From NCBI RefSeq assembly GCF_024331145.1, contig NZ_JANDJO010000002.1:372001-436000 (forward strand): a stretch of DNA of 64,000 nt. Direction: 5' to 3'. This document shows, piece by piece, positions 50,813-60,188 of this stretch (its first letter is position 1; the number at the start of each line of letters is the position of its first letter). The DNA is from Shimia sp. CNT1-13L.2 (lineage in GTDB: Bacteria; Pseudomonadota; Alphaproteobacteria; Rhodobacterales; Rhodobacteraceae). The notes beneath the pieces were generated by a model. It was not told where the DNA came from, did not search any database, and worked only from the letters and a program-made list of their open reading frames with translations. Made by a program: the position numbers and the translations under genes.

Positions 50813-52459
50813 ATGAAACGCGCGGCGCTGGCCATGCTGGCCAACAACATTTCCCCGCCCAACCTTTCGATCATGCAGGACGAAGGGTTCACTGCGGGCC
50901 GCATCAAGACCGAGGTGCTTTCGGGCCTGACCGTGGCACTTGCCCTTGTTCCCGAGGCCGTGGCCTTTGCCTTTGTCGCCGGGGTGCACCCGCTGGTCGG
51001 CCTCTATGCAGCCTTCCTTGTCGGCCTTGTCACTGCCGTCTTTGGCGGCCGTCCGGGCATGATTTCGGGTGCGACTGGCGCGCTGGCGGTGGTCATGGTG
51101 GCCCTCGTGGCCGAACACGGGGTGGAATACCTCTTTGCCACGGTGATCCTGATGGGCATCCTTCAGGTGATCGCGGGGGCCCTGCACTGGGGCAAGTTCA
51201 TCCGCCTTGTGCCACACCCGGTGATGCTGGGCTTTGTGAACGGTCTGGCGATCGTGATCTTCCTTGCGCAGCTGACCCAGTTCCAGGACCCCGACAGCGC
51301 CGCTGGCGGCTATCTGCAAGGCACGCAGCTTTACGCCATGCTTGGCCTTGTGGGTCTGACCATGCTGGTGATCTGGGGCCTGCCCAAGGTCACCAAGGTG
51401 ATCCCCGCGCCGCTGGCCGGGATCGGTGTCACCGCGCTGGTGGTGATCGGTTTTGGCATTGATGTCCCCACCGTTGGCGACATGGCCTCGATCAAGGGCA
51501 GCCTGCCCAGCTTCCACATCCCCTTTGGCGAGGGCGAGGGCATCTATCCGCCGGCCATGCTGGCCCCGTTCAACTTTGAAACGCTGCAGATCATCCTGCC
51601 CTATGCTGTGATCCTCGCGGCCATTGGCCTGATCGAAAGCCTGCTGACCCTGAACCTTGTGGGCGAAATGACCGGCAAGCGTGGTGGTGCCAGCCAGGAA
51701 TGTATCGCGCAGGGTGCTTCGAACATCCTGACCGGTTTCTTCGGTGGCATGGGCGGCTGTGCCATGATCGGCCAGTCGATGATCAACGTGAAATCCGGCG
51801 GCCGGACCCGTATCGCAGGCATCACCGCCGCGCTGTTCCTGCTGCTGTTCATCGTTGTCGCCTCGCCGCTGATCGAACAGATCCCGCTGGCTGCACTCGT
51901 GGGTGTGATGTTCATGGTGGTGATCGGCACCTTTGCGTGGAACTCGTTCAAGATCATGCGCCGCGTGCCGCTGATCGATGCCTTTGTCATCGTGCTGGTG
52001 ACCGTGGTCACCGTGATGGAAGACCTTGCCGTGGCCGTGGTTGTCGGTGTGATCGTTTCGGCGCTCGCCTACGCATGGCAGAATGCCCGCCGCATTCACG
52101 CCGTCACCCGTGACAGCGAAAGCGATCCGGGTGCCAAGGTCTATGAAATCCAGGGGCCGCTGTTCTTTGGCTCGTCCGACGGGTTCATCGAACTGTTCGA
52201 CGTGGCCCATGACCCCGAGCACGTGATTGTCGACTTCAAGGACAGCCGCGTTGCCGACCAGTCGGCGTTGCAGGCGATCGAGGCCGTGGCGGCCAAGTAT
52301 GAGGCCGCTGGCAAGCAGGTTGTGCTCCGCCACCTGAGCCGCGACTGTCACCAGCTGCTGACCCGCGCCGGCCACCTCATGGTCGATAGCGAGGACGACC
52401 CCGAATATGAAATCGCGGTCGACTACACGGTGCGCACGGGCATCCTTGGCGGTCACTGA
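50813..52459 (+). CDS. SulP-family anion transporter
   Basis: A 548-residue membrane transporter with about eleven to twelve helices. It begins with GLTVALALVPEAVAFAFVAGVHPLVGLYAAF near 38 and continues GGRPGMISGATGALAVVMVAL near 80. A C-terminal STAS domain has VIVDFKDSRVADQSALQAIEAV near 470. Members move sulfate, bicarbonate or other anions with protons or sodium. The exact ion cannot be read from the sequence. No carbonic anhydrase is adjacent. Confidence 0.93.
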   Translation: MKRAALAMLANNISPPNLSIMQDEGFTAGRIKTEVLSGLTVALALVPEAVAFAFVAGVHPLVGLYAAFLVGLVTAVFGGRPGMISGATGALAVVMVALVAEHGVEYLFATVILMGILQVIAGALHWGKFIRLVPHPVMLGFVNGLAIVIFLAQLTQFQDPDSAAGGYLQGTQLYAMLGLVGLTMLVIWGLPKVTKVIPAPLAGIGVTALVVIGFGIDVPTVGDMASIKGSLPSFHIPFGEGEGIYPPAMLAPFNFETLQIILPYAVILAAIGLIESLLTLNLVGEMTGKRGGASQECIAQGASNILTGFFGGMGGCAMIGQSMINVKSGGRTRIAGITAALFLLLFIVVASPLIEQIPLAALVGVMFMVVIGTFAWNSFKIMRRVPLIDAFVIVLVTVVTVMEDLAVAVVVGVIVSALAYAWQNARRIHAVTRDSESDPGAKVYEIQGPLFFGSSDGFIELFDVAHDPEHVIVDFKDSRVADQSALQAIEAVAAKYEAAGKQVVLRHLSRDCHQLLTRAGHLMVDSEDDPEYEIAVDYTVRTGILGGH

Positions 52460-52480
52460 GCCAAGCCAGAAAGACAAAAG

Positions 52481-52508
52481 AGCCCCGCCGAAAGTGGCGG
52501 GGCTTTTT
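52481..52508. terminator. Intrinsic terminator after the SulP gene
   Basis: AGCCCCGCC (52481-52489), GAAAGT, GGCGGGGCT (52496-52504), then TTTTC. It lies between the SulP gene and the convergent cytochrome gene. Confidence 0.9.
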
Positions 52509-52525
52509 CGTGTCCGGTTGTGCGA

Positions 52526-53128
52526 TCAGTCTTTCAATCCGCTGACATAGAGCGAAACCGCGTTGATCTCGAGTTCGGTCAGCTTGCTGGCGATCGAGTG
52601 CATGATGGCATTGTCGTTGGTGCGCGTGCGTTCGCCGAAGGCCTGCAACTGCTCGACCATATAGTGCCGGTGCTGACCCGCGAGGCGGGGCAAAACCTCG
52701 TCTCCCGCCGCGGTTTCTCCGTGACAGTCACTGCACGGAGGGATCTGCGTATATTCGTTGCCTTCGTGGTAGATATAGGCGCCGACTGCTTCGAGGGATT
52801 TCTTTGAGGTCCGCACCCTGTGCGCCTTGACCGGCTGTGTGCTGAAAAACGCGGCGAGGGCTTCGATCTGCGCGTCGCTCAGGTCTACGGCCATATCGTT
52901 CATCACGTCGCTGGCGCGGCTGCCGTCCCGGAAGTTCCGCAGCTGTTTTGCCAAGTAGACCCGGTTTTGTGCGGCGAGGCGGGGATAGAACCGACTCGAG
53001 GCCTGACCGTCGTCACCGTGACAGTGTGAACAGCGGTCTTCGATGACGGTGGCAATGGGTTCGCCTTCCTCGGCCTGTGCCCCGGCGGCAAAGAGAATGG
53101 CGGACAACAGGAGGGCCGTTTTACGCAT
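52526..53128 (-). CDS. Diheme cytochrome c (c4-like)
   Basis: A 200-residue protein with a signal peptide ending GAQAEE near 20 and two heme c sites, CSHCH near 33 and CSDCH near 133. Methionine ligand candidates lie in the two homologous halves (VMNDMAVDLS and AIMHSIASKLT). The double-domain layout with YLAKQLRNFRDG and YMVEQLQAFGERTR is that of cytochrome c4, a periplasmic or membrane-bound electron carrier to oxidases. It is not linked to other respiratory genes here. Confidence 0.9.
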   Translation of the reverse strand: MRKTALLLSAILFAAGAQAEEGEPIATVIEDRCSHCHGDDGQASSRFYPRLAAQNRVYLAKQLRNFRDGSRASDVMNDMAVDLSDAQIEALAAFFSTQPVKAHRVRTSKKSLEAVGAYIYHEGNEYTQIPPCSDCHGETAAGDEVLPRLAGQHRHYMVEQLQAFGERTRTNDNAIMHSIASKLTELEINAVSLYVSGLKD

Positions 53129-53223
53129 GGCAGTGTTCCCTTGTTTGGCTAAAGGGAGTCTACCAGCGCGCCGCGGGAGGCACGAGTTTGCAAAGTGTCT
53201 CAGAGGCTTGGCCGCTCGGGCCG

Positions 53224-54204
53224 TTACAGGATCGGCACAACCATGAAGTCGTCAGTGTCGAGATTTTCGAGCAGCACATTCTCGATCCGCACCGTGCCGC
53301 GCTCCCAGGTCAGCAGCACATCATCCCCGTCCTGCCGCATGCTGGCGGTCAGCGTCTCGCTCAGGATGCGAACACGGTCTTCGCCGATGGTGAAATCCGT
53401 GATCACGTCATTGCCGTGGCTGGTGCCGGGCAGGGCGAACCCGCCGTTCTTGCCGAAGATGAACACATCGTTGCCCTCTCCGCCGGTCAGCGTGTCATCG
53501 CCGTGCCCGCCGCGCAGACGATCCTGTTCGCTGCCGCCCTCAAGGATGTCATCGCCTCCGCCGCCGCGCAGCGTGTCACGCCCCTGACCACCGATCAGCG
53601 AATCCATACCGCGCCCACCCCGCAACAGGTCGGGTTGTTCATCGCCGTCGAGGGTATCGTCACCGTCCTTGCCCAAGAGCGTGTCGCGCCCGCCACCGCC
53701 TTCGCCATAGTCATCGCCCGCGCCAAGGTTGAAGTGATCGTGCCAGCCGTTCAGATAGACGATGTCGTCGTTGTCAAACACCAAGGGCACGTTGTCGAAC
53801 GAGGTTTCGTTGCCAAGAAAGCGGTCCTGAAAGACGCTGCCGTTATAGGTCATGGGCTGCGCCATGAAGAGGGCTTCCAGCGCATCCACCGTGCCGCCCT
53901 GTTCGGCCACCACCGCCGCGCGGAACTCGGCGACCGCGATCGACATGGCGATTCCCACCAGGAAAAACCCGTTCCCCTCGGCCGCGATATCGGTGATCGT
54001 GCCGCCCGTCAGCCCTTGCTTGCCGTCCACGTCACCATAGGTGAACCCCGTGCCCGTCACCGTGTAAGTGCGCGTATCATCCGTGAAAATCGCCTGCGTG
54101 GCCGTGCCGCTTTGCAGGTCGGGGTTCCGTTCTAGGAAAGAAAAATGAAAAAGGGCGCCCGTGGGCCAGCCGTAAACATTTCCGCCAAATCGTATGGTAA
54201 TCAT
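53224..54204 (-). CDS. RTX-type calcium-binding protein (third)
   Basis: A 326-residue protein without a Sec signal. The N-terminal 150 residues (start [21 protein letters not shown]) are of unrecognised type. About seven GGxGxDxLx repeats cover 160-250, followed by the linker [31 protein letters not shown] and a C-terminal tail ending MVVPIL. Its tail is unrelated to that shared by the RTX pair at 15-20 kb, so it may be exported by another type I system. It is an orphan gene next to a flavin reductase. Confidence 0.85.
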   Translation of the reverse strand: MITIRFGGNVYGWPTGALFHFSFLERNPDLQSGTATQAIFTDDTRTYTVTGTGFTYGDVDGKQGLTGGTITDIAAEGNGFFLVGIAMSIAVAEFRAAVVAEQGGTVDALEALFMAQPMTYNGSVFQDRFLGNETSFDNVPLVFDNDDIVYLNGWHDHFNLGAGDDYGEGGGGRDTLLGKDGDDTLDGDEQPDLLRGGRGMDSLIGGQGRDTLRGGGGDDILEGGSEQDRLRGGHGDDTLTGGEGNDVFIFGKNGGFALPGTSHGNDVITDFTIGEDRVRILSETLTASMRQDGDDVLLTWERGTVRIENVLLENLDTDDFMVVPIL

Positions 54205-54259
54205 CTGAGGTCTCCGACCTGTGAATATGGCCGGAGACTATCACATTTCAGGGCAAAGG

Positions 54260-54865
54260 TCAGTCGTCGGGACGTTTCAGTTCAAAGACATTGTCGACCA
54301 CCGAATAGTCGCGATAGCCAAGACGCGCCAGCGGGCGGAAGGTCGAGACATCAAAGCGGCCATCAACGATGCAGTTGTCGCGCAGGTGAATGCCGATCAC
54401 CTCGCCATGCACCACATAGTTTGCCGCGCCGGGCAGCTGCAAGATCTGCGTGACCTTGCATTCAAGGCTTGCCGGAGCGCGGTCCAGACGCGGACACTCG
54501 ATGGTGTCGCATGGCGCCGCTGTCAGCCCCGCACGCTCGAACTCGTCAACATCCTTGTCAAAGCCCGTGGTCGAGACGTTCATCGCATCCTTCATCGCCT
54601 CTTCGACGATGTTGATACAGAACACGCCAGTGGCGCGGATATTGGCGAGCGTGTCCTTGGTGTTGTCCTGATCCGGCTTGGCCCCGGTGCTGGCAAACAT
54701 GATCTGCGGCGGCACATAGGCGGTGCCGTTGAAGAAGGAATAGGGCGCAAGGTTGGCCACACCATCGCTATCGCGGGTCGAGACCCAGGCAATCGGGCGC
54801 GGCGCGATCAGCGCGTTGAATGGGTTGTGCGGCAGGCCGTGGCCCTCTTCGGGACGATAGAACAT
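54260..54865 (-). CDS. Flavin reductase-family FMN-binding protein
   Basis: A 201-residue split-barrel protein with NPFNALIAPRPIAWVST near 14, ANLAPYSFFNGTAYVPPQIMFAS near 38, GVFCINIVEEAMKDAMN near 79 and the end VHGEVIGIHLRD. It belongs to the DIM6/NTAB family that binds FMN and may reduce flavins or act as an oxidoreductase. The partner monooxygenase is not evident. It is divergent from the GNAT gene. Confidence 0.88.
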   Translation of the reverse strand: MFYRPEEGHGLPHNPFNALIAPRPIAWVSTRDSDGVANLAPYSFFNGTAYVPPQIMFASTGAKPDQDNTKDTLANIRATGVFCINIVEEAMKDAMNVSTTGFDKDVDEFERAGLTAAPCDTIECPRLDRAPASLECKVTQILQLPGAANYVVHGEVIGIHLRDNCIVDGRFDVSTFRPLARLGYRDYSVVDNVFELKRPDD

Positions 54866-54946
54866 TGAAAACGCTCCTGTTGGGTTTGAACCATGCCTAA
54901 CCTCGTGCTAGGGCGGTTTCCACGAAAAAGACGTGGGGCAGGGCAA

Positions 54947-55438
54947 GTGCTTCGGCTGACAGTGGAAAAAGAGGCGGACTGGTGGGAGGTGGAGGCCCTC
55001 TACGACCTGTGCTTTGCACCGGGTCGCGAGGCGCTGTCGTCCTACCGCCTGCGCGATGGCGTGCCGCCGGTTGCGGGGCTTTCGCTGGTTGCGCGCGACG
55101 ATGACGGCATCCTTGGCGGGGCGATCCGCTATTGGCCGGTGCGCATCGACGGCCACGATGTGTTGCTGCTCGGGCCGGTCGCCGTCCACCCGACGCGGCA
55201 GGGCGAGGGGCTTGGTGGTTTCCTGATCCGCGAGAGCCTCGAACTGGCCAGGCCGCTTGGATGGCAGCGGGTTCTGTTGGTGGGGGATGCGCCCTATTAC
55301 ACGCGGTTCGGCTTCAACAAACTCGATGGCGTGGTCATGCCGCCGCCCACCAACCCGGAGCGCGTTCTGGGCTATGAGCTGACCGAAGGCGCCTGGGACG
55401 GGGTGCGGGGGGATGTGGTTTCCGTCGCGGGCTCTTGA
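54947..55438 (+). CDS. GNAT-family N-acetyltransferase (YhbS-like)
   Basis: An acetyltransferase with LDLCFAPGREALSSYRLRDGVPPVAGLSLVARDD-type N-terminal half (seen as SSYRLRDG and GLSLVARDDDGILGG). The acetyl-CoA site is HPTRQGEGLGGFLIRESLELA, followed by LVGDAPYYTRFGFNKLDG, typical of YhbS. I chose GTG 54947 (GGGGCAGGG upstream), giving 163 residues. An ATG at 54893 would add 18 basic residues and leave only 27 bp to the divergent flavin reductase. The substrate is unknown. Confidence 0.82.
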   Translation: MLRLTVEKEADWWEVEALYDLCFAPGREALSSYRLRDGVPPVAGLSLVARDDDGILGGAIRYWPVRIDGHDVLLLGPVAVHPTRQGEGLGGFLIRESLELARPLGWQRVLLVGDAPYYTRFGFNKLDGVVMPPPTNPERVLGYELTEGAWDGVRGDVVSVAGS

Positions 55439-55469
55439 TCTCGCGCGCAGCACTCCCAATCTCTAATGT

Positions 55470-56261
55470 ATGACCCGACCGTTGGACATGCCCCCAAGCC
55501 GCGTCGTTCACCCCTCCGAGGTGGACGCTGAACTCGACCGCCTTGCCAAGACTTACCGTGGCGCAAGCATCATAGGACTGGACGTGCTGAATGCGCTGGG
55601 CGGCGCGGGAGAAGGGATGTTCGACAGCCTGCCGCGCTCGGTCAAGGACCAGCTGGCCGGCACGACCGAGCGGGCCCTGATGCGCGCCATGAAGCTTGCC
55701 CATTCCTCCCGTGGGCTGATTGGCGATGACAGGGGCTGGCTGAACGGCGCAATGGCCGGCGTGCTGGGCGCGGCAGGTGGGGTTGGTGGCACCCCCACCG
55801 CCCTGGCCGAGATCCCGGTGACGATCACGCTTCTCTTGCGGGTGATCCAGCGCGAAGCGGCGCAGCTTGGCTTTGATCCCGCCTCCGAAAACGTGCAGTT
55901 CGACTGTGTGCAGGTGTTCGGCGCGGCAGGCCCTCTGGCGCGCGATGACGGGGCCGACATGTCCTTTGTCAGCGCCCGCCTTGCCCTGACCAGCGGCGCG
56001 ATGCAGACATTGATCGTCAAGATCACCCCGAAGCTGGCGGCGGTGCTGGGCCAGAAACTCGCCGCGCAGGCAGTGCCGCTGTTTGGCGCTGCTGCGGGCG
56101 CGGCGGTGAACTGGGCTTATGTCAGCTACTACCGCGACATTTCACAGGTGCATTTCGGATTGCGCAAACTTGCGATCGACAGCGGTGAAGATCATGACGC
56201 GCTGGTGACGGCCCTGCGCGCGCGGATGGCACCGCAACTTACCTCGGACCGCGTCGCCTGA
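55470..56261 (+). CDS. EcsC-family protein
   Basis: A 263-residue protein with YRGASIIGLDVLNALGGAGE near 30, a Gly/Ala-rich segment MAGVLGAAGGVGGTPTALAEIPVTITLLLRVI near 98, and a second hydrophobic stretch AVPLFGAAAGAAVNWAYVSYYRD near 207. This matches EcsC, named for Bacillus but poorly understood; it is probably membrane-associated. It is convergent with ptsP, separated by a structured 200-bp element. Confidence 0.85.
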   Translation: MTRPLDMPPSRVVHPSEVDAELDRLAKTYRGASIIGLDVLNALGGAGEGMFDSLPRSVKDQLAGTTERALMRAMKLAHSSRGLIGDDRGWLNGAMAGVLGAAGGVGGTPTALAEIPVTITLLLRVIQREAAQLGFDPASENVQFDCVQVFGAAGPLARDDGADMSFVSARLALTSGAMQTLIVKITPKLAAVLGQKLAAQAVPLFGAAAGAAVNWAYVSYYRDISQVHFGLRKLAIDSGEDHDALVTALRARMAPQLTSDRVA

Positions 56262-56275
56262 ACGCCCTGTCGGAT

Positions 56276-56475
56276 GCCTCCGGCGGGAGTATTTCTAGTG
56301 CATTGAAGATTAAGGCTCTCTTTACTGTGCGTGGCTACCCTTGGGGCGCGTCACAGGCTGGAGAGCCGATGGGCGCGTGCGTTGAAGCCCTGTCCGGATA
56401 AATCCGATAGCCAAGCGGTAAGGCCGGGTAGGCACCTCCCGGCTTCAATGCACCGTAAATACTCCCGCCGGAGGC
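56276..56475. repeat. 200-bp element with 33-nt inverted ends
   Basis: The ends 56276-56308 and 56443-56475 are inverted repeats: 19 bp perfect (GCCTCCGGCGGGAGTATTT), a 3-nt mismatch, then 11 bp perfect (GTGCATTGAAG). The interior has smaller stems: GGCTCTC/GAGAGCC (56314-56320 and 56361-56367) and GCCGGG/CCCGGC (56423-56428 and 56438-56443). It has no ORF. It lies between convergent genes. It could be a structured RNA, a large bidirectional terminator or a MITE-like mobile element. No clear target duplication was seen. Confidence 0.7.
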
Positions 56476-56481
56476 GGAAAA

Positions 56482-58731
56482 TCAGCTCTGGCCGCGCAGG
56501 TAATCCATCACGGCCGGACGGACCGACTGGTCACCGCGCTCGCGGGCTTCGACGATCACCTGGCGCACTTCCGAGAGGTTCGACCGGCGCAGAAGAGATT
56601 TCACCGGACCAATCGAGGCCGGGCGCATCGACAGGGTACGCAGGCCCATGGCGGCAAGGCAGAGTGCTTCGATGGGGCGGCCGGCATCCTCGCCGCAGAA
56701 GCTGAGCGGGGTTTTGGTCGAGGTGCTGTTGCAGCGGTTCACGATGCCTTCGAGGAAGGTCAGGAAGCTGACGTTCAGCGTATCATAGCGACGCCTTACC
56801 CGTTCGTTCTCGCGGTCGGCGGCAAAGAAGAACTGTTTGAGATCGTTGCCCCCGATCGACAGGAAGCCCACTTCTTCGAAGAATTTCTGCGGCGCAAAGC
56901 CAAGCGAGGGCGTTTCCAGCATGGCGCCGACCTCAAGGGTTTCCGGCAGCGGATGGCCGAGAACGCGTTCGCGTTCCTTGGCTTTTTCCATTTCTTCCAG
57001 CGCTTTGGTGTATTCTTCGTACTGGGCGATGAAGGGGAACATCACCGAAAGCGGGCGTCCGTTGGCGGCCCGCAGCAGGGCTTGCAACTGCATCCGCATC
57101 ACGCCCGGTTTGTCGAGGCCGACGCGGATCGCGCGCCAGCCAAGCGCCGGGTTCGGCTCTTCCTGCGGGGCCATGTAGGGCAGCACCTTGTCCGAGCCGA
57201 TGTCGAGGGTGCGGAACACCACGCGTTTTCCGTGAGCGGCGTCCATGACGCGGCTGTAGAGCTGCGCCAGTTCCGTGCGTTTCGGCATCTGATTGCGGAT
57301 CAGGAACTGGAGCTCGGTGCGGAACAGGCCAACCCCTTCGGCGCCCGAATTGTCGAGGCTGGGCAGATCGGCCATGAGGCCCGCGTTCATGTGCAGCCCG
57401 ATGGTCACACCGTCCAGCGTCGTCGCGGTCTTGTCGCGGATCGAGGCATAGCGCTGCTGGGCCTGGGCCTGCATCGCGATCTTGTCGCGGAAGGCGGTGA
57501 CCACGGTTTCGTCGGGACGCAGGTGAACCGTGCCATGATCGCCATCCACCATAATGTGGTCGCCGTTCAGGGCTTCGGTGGTGATGCGGTCGGCGTGGAT
57601 CACCAGCGGGATCGCCAGCGCGCGGGCAACAATCGCGGCGTGGCTGCCGACCGAGCCTTCTTCCAGCACGATGCCCTTTAGGCCCCGGCCATATTCCAGC
57701 AGTTCCGCCGGTCCGATGTTGCGGGCGATCAGGATCGGATCGGTGGGCAGTTCGGCACCGGTCTCGCTGCCCTGTCCGGTCAGGATGCGCAGCAGGCGGT
57801 TGGAGAGGTCATCAAGATCATGCAACCGTTCGCGCAGGTAGGCGTCGGTCACCTGCTCCATGCGGGTGCGAGCGGTGGTCTGTTCCTTCTCGACCGCGGC
57901 CTCGGCGGAAAGCCCGCCGGCGATGTCGTGTTCCATGCGCCGCATCCAGCCCTTGGAGTTGGCAAACATCCGGTAGGCCTCGAGCACCTGGAGCTGTTCC
58001 TTGTCGCCCCCGGCGGCACCATCCAGCATCTTGTCGACGCCGACGCGCAGTTGGTCCACGGCCTCGTGCAGGCGTTGCAATTCGACCTCGGGGTCTTCGG
58101 CAATCGGGTTGGTGACCACGACGCGCGGTTCGTGCAGCCAGACATGGCCTTCGGCGGCGCCTTCCTGCGCGCTGCCACCGCGGAACATCACAGACTGGTG
58201 GTGGCGGGCCTGCATCGCGGCATTGTCGCCAAGAAAGGCGCCAAGCTCGGTCATCTCGGCCAGAACCATGGCCACCACTTCGAGGGCATAGGTTTCGTCC
58301 AGCGAGAAATCGCGGGCTTCTTTCGACTGCACGACCAGAACGCCGAGGTTTTCGCCAAGCCGTTGGATCGGGACACCGCAGAAGGACGAGAAAATCTCTT
58401 CCCCGGTTTCCGGCATGTAGCGGAAGCCCTTGGCCGAAGGGGCGTCAGCGGTGTTGACGATGCGCGAGGTCTTGGCGACGCGACCGACAAGGCCTTCGCC
58501 AATGCGCAGGCGGGTCTGGTGGACCGATTCCGGGTTCAAACCTTCGGTGGCGCAGAGTTCGAGCGTTTCCTCATCGCGGAACAGGTAGATCGAGCACACT
58601 TCGGTGCCCATGGAGGATGCGATGAGGTGGGTGATCCGATCTAAGCGGGCCTGGCCAGCGCTGCTCTCGGCCAGAACTTCTCGCAAGCGGCCAAGCAGCT
58701 TGCGGCTTTCGGTTTCGGTTCTTTCAGACAT
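56482..58731 (-). CDS. ptsP: PtsP, nitrogen-PTS enzyme I with GAF domain
   Basis: A 749-residue protein from ATG 58731. The N-terminal GAF domain (about 20-160) includes MGTEVCSIYLFRDEETLELCATEG. The EI domain has the phospho-accepting His in EEGSVGSHAAIVARALAIPLV near 360. The PEP-binding barrel has VGLFRTELQFL near 460 and EVGFLSIGGNDLKQFFFAADREN near 645. The reading frame can be extended upstream, but MSERTETESRKL is the family start. It phosphorylates NPr in PTS-Ntr signalling. lysC lies 58 bp upstream on the same strand, a common arrangement. Confidence 0.96.
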   Translation of the reverse strand: MSERTETESRKLLGRLREVLAESSAGQARLDRITHLIASSMGTEVCSIYLFRDEETLELCATEGLNPESVHQTRLRIGEGLVGRVAKTSRIVNTADAPSAKGFRYMPETGEEIFSSFCGVPIQRLGENLGVLVVQSKEARDFSLDETYALEVVAMVLAEMTELGAFLGDNAAMQARHHQSVMFRGGSAQEGAAEGHVWLHEPRVVVTNPIAEDPEVELQRLHEAVDQLRVGVDKMLDGAAGGDKEQLQVLEAYRMFANSKGWMRRMEHDIAGGLSAEAAVEKEQTTARTRMEQVTDAYLRERLHDLDDLSNRLLRILTGQGSETGAELPTDPILIARNIGPAELLEYGRGLKGIVLEEGSVGSHAAIVARALAIPLVIHADRITTEALNGDHIMVDGDHGTVHLRPDETVVTAFRDKIAMQAQAQQRYASIRDKTATTLDGVTIGLHMNAGLMADLPSLDNSGAEGVGLFRTELQFLIRNQMPKRTELAQLYSRVMDAAHGKRVVFRTLDIGSDKVLPYMAPQEEPNPALGWRAIRVGLDKPGVMRMQLQALLRAANGRPLSVMFPFIAQYEEYTKALEEMEKAKERERVLGHPLPETLEVGAMLETPSLGFAPQKFFEEVGFLSIGGNDLKQFFFAADRENERVRRRYDTLNVSFLTFLEGIVNRCNSTSTKTPLSFCGEDAGRPIEALCLAAMGLRTLSMRPASIGPVKSLLRRSNLSEVRQVIVEARERGDQSVRPAVMDYLRGQS

Positions 58732-58789
58732 GGGTGTCCGCTCTTTCGTGTGCCCACCACCGGCAGGCACACGCAAATCGCGTCATGCC

Positions 58790-60025
58790 TCAGGCAGCTT
58801 TCTCTAGTTCGAAAGCATCATGCAGGGCTTGGACGGCAAGTTCCATGTATTTCCGGTCTACAAGCACGGAAATTTTGATTTCCGATGTCGTAATGACCTT
58901 AATGTTGATGCCTTCGTCCGACAGCACCTTGAACATCTTGGCTGCAACCCCTGATTGAGAGCGCATACCGATGCCTACAACCGAAACCTTGCATACGTCG
59001 AGGTCGGTCACGAGCTCTTCGTAGTTCAGTTCCTGGCCCTTGATCTCGTTCATGGCCTTTTCGGCGCGGCCCACCTGGTCGGTCGGCAGCGAGAAGGTCA
59101 TGTCGGTGCGGCCTTCATCCGAGATGTTCTGAACGATCATGTCGACGTTCACGCCGGCATCCGACAGCTTGCCGAAGATGATCGAGGCGATGCCCGGACG
59201 GTCGGCAACCGAGACCAGGGTCATTTTGGCTTCGTCGCGCGAGTAGGCGACACCGGAGACGACGTTGGATTCCATGATTTCCTCCTCATCGCAGACCAGG
59301 GTGCCTGCTTCGTCGGATTGTTCTTCAAATGAGCTCAGGACGCGCAGCTTGACCTTGTAGCGCATGGCCAGTTCGACCGAGCGGGTCTGCAGGACCTTGG
59401 CACCGAGAGAGGCCAGTTCCAGCATCTCTTCAAAGGCGATCTTGTCAAGTTTGCGGGCCTTTTCACAGATACGCGGATCGGTTGTATAGACCCCGTCCAC
59501 GTCGGTGTAGATGTCACAGCGTTCTGCACCAAAGGCGGCGGCAAAGGCCACGGCGGTGGTGTCCGAACCACCACGGCCTAGCGTGGTGATGCGGCCTTCC
59601 GGGCTGATGCCCTGAAAGCCGGCGACCACGGCCACTTTCATGCCTTCGTCGAACTTGGCCATGATGTTGGCCGGCGGGATGTCTTCGATCCGTGCCTGAC
59701 TGTGCGCCGAGGTGGTCATGACCGGCACCTGCCAGCCCTGCCAGCTGCGTGCGGGCACGTTCATTTCCTGCAGGGTCAGCGCCATCAGGCCGGCGGTCAC
59801 GTTTTCCCCCGAAGAGACGACGGCGTCATATTCGCGGGCGTCGAACAGCGGCGAGGTTTCATTGACCCAGCCGACCAGTTCGTTGGTCTTGCCGGACATG
59901 GCCGAGACGATGACGATGACGTCATAGCCCTTAGCCACCTCGACACCGATGCGCTTGGCGGCGCGTTTGATGCGGTCCAGGTTGGCGACGGAGGTGCCGC
60001 CGAATTTCATCACGAGAACGGGCAT
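58790..60025 (-). CDS. lysC: Aspartate kinase
   Basis: A 411-residue kinase with VMKFGGTSVANLDRIKRAA at the N-terminus, GRGGSDTTAVAFAAAF near 150 and two C-terminal ACT domains (about 260-400, with ISDEGRTDMTFSLP and VVGIGMRSQSGVAAKMFKVLSDEGINIKVITTSEIKISVLV-type residues). It makes aspartyl phosphate for lysine, threonine and methionine. The ACT domains imply feedback control. Start at ATG 60025. Confidence 0.97.
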   Translation of the reverse strand: MPVLVMKFGGTSVANLDRIKRAAKRIGVEVAKGYDVIVIVSAMSGKTNELVGWVNETSPLFDAREYDAVVSSGENVTAGLMALTLQEMNVPARSWQGWQVPVMTTSAHSQARIEDIPPANIMAKFDEGMKVAVVAGFQGISPEGRITTLGRGGSDTTAVAFAAAFGAERCDIYTDVDGVYTTDPRICEKARKLDKIAFEEMLELASLGAKVLQTRSVELAMRYKVKLRVLSSFEEQSDEAGTLVCDEEEIMESNVVSGVAYSRDEAKMTLVSVADRPGIASIIFGKLSDAGVNVDMIVQNISDEGRTDMTFSLPTDQVGRAEKAMNEIKGQELNYEELVTDLDVCKVSVVGIGMRSQSGVAAKMFKVLSDEGINIKVITTSEIKISVLVDRKYMELAVQALHDAFELEKAA

Positions 60026-60188
60026 TGATCTTCCCTTGGTCTTTGATTGACGGGCGGTTTACGCGGATGCCGTCAGGGTGGCAAGCGCAGTTGGGGCCGT
60101 GGGTGCAATGATTGCGCAAAAAGTCGCGGCCACGTAGGTTTCTTTCGCGGAAAACCGGCCAATATTTTGGATATTTACCGTTATCGCC
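60026..60188 (-). promoter_or_regulatory. lysC promoter region
   Basis: 163 bp between lysC and the SDR gene, both on the minus strand. An AT-rich stretch (about 60150-60180, AATATTTTGGATATTTACC on plus) fits a promoter for lysC. TTGCGCAA (60112-60119) is a short palindrome. No terminator for the SDR gene was seen. Confidence 0.4.

Noticed and set aside
54880-54893. tRNA-like GGTTTGAACC motif
   Set aside because: No cloverleaf can be built around it; the surrounding bases are a gene start region.
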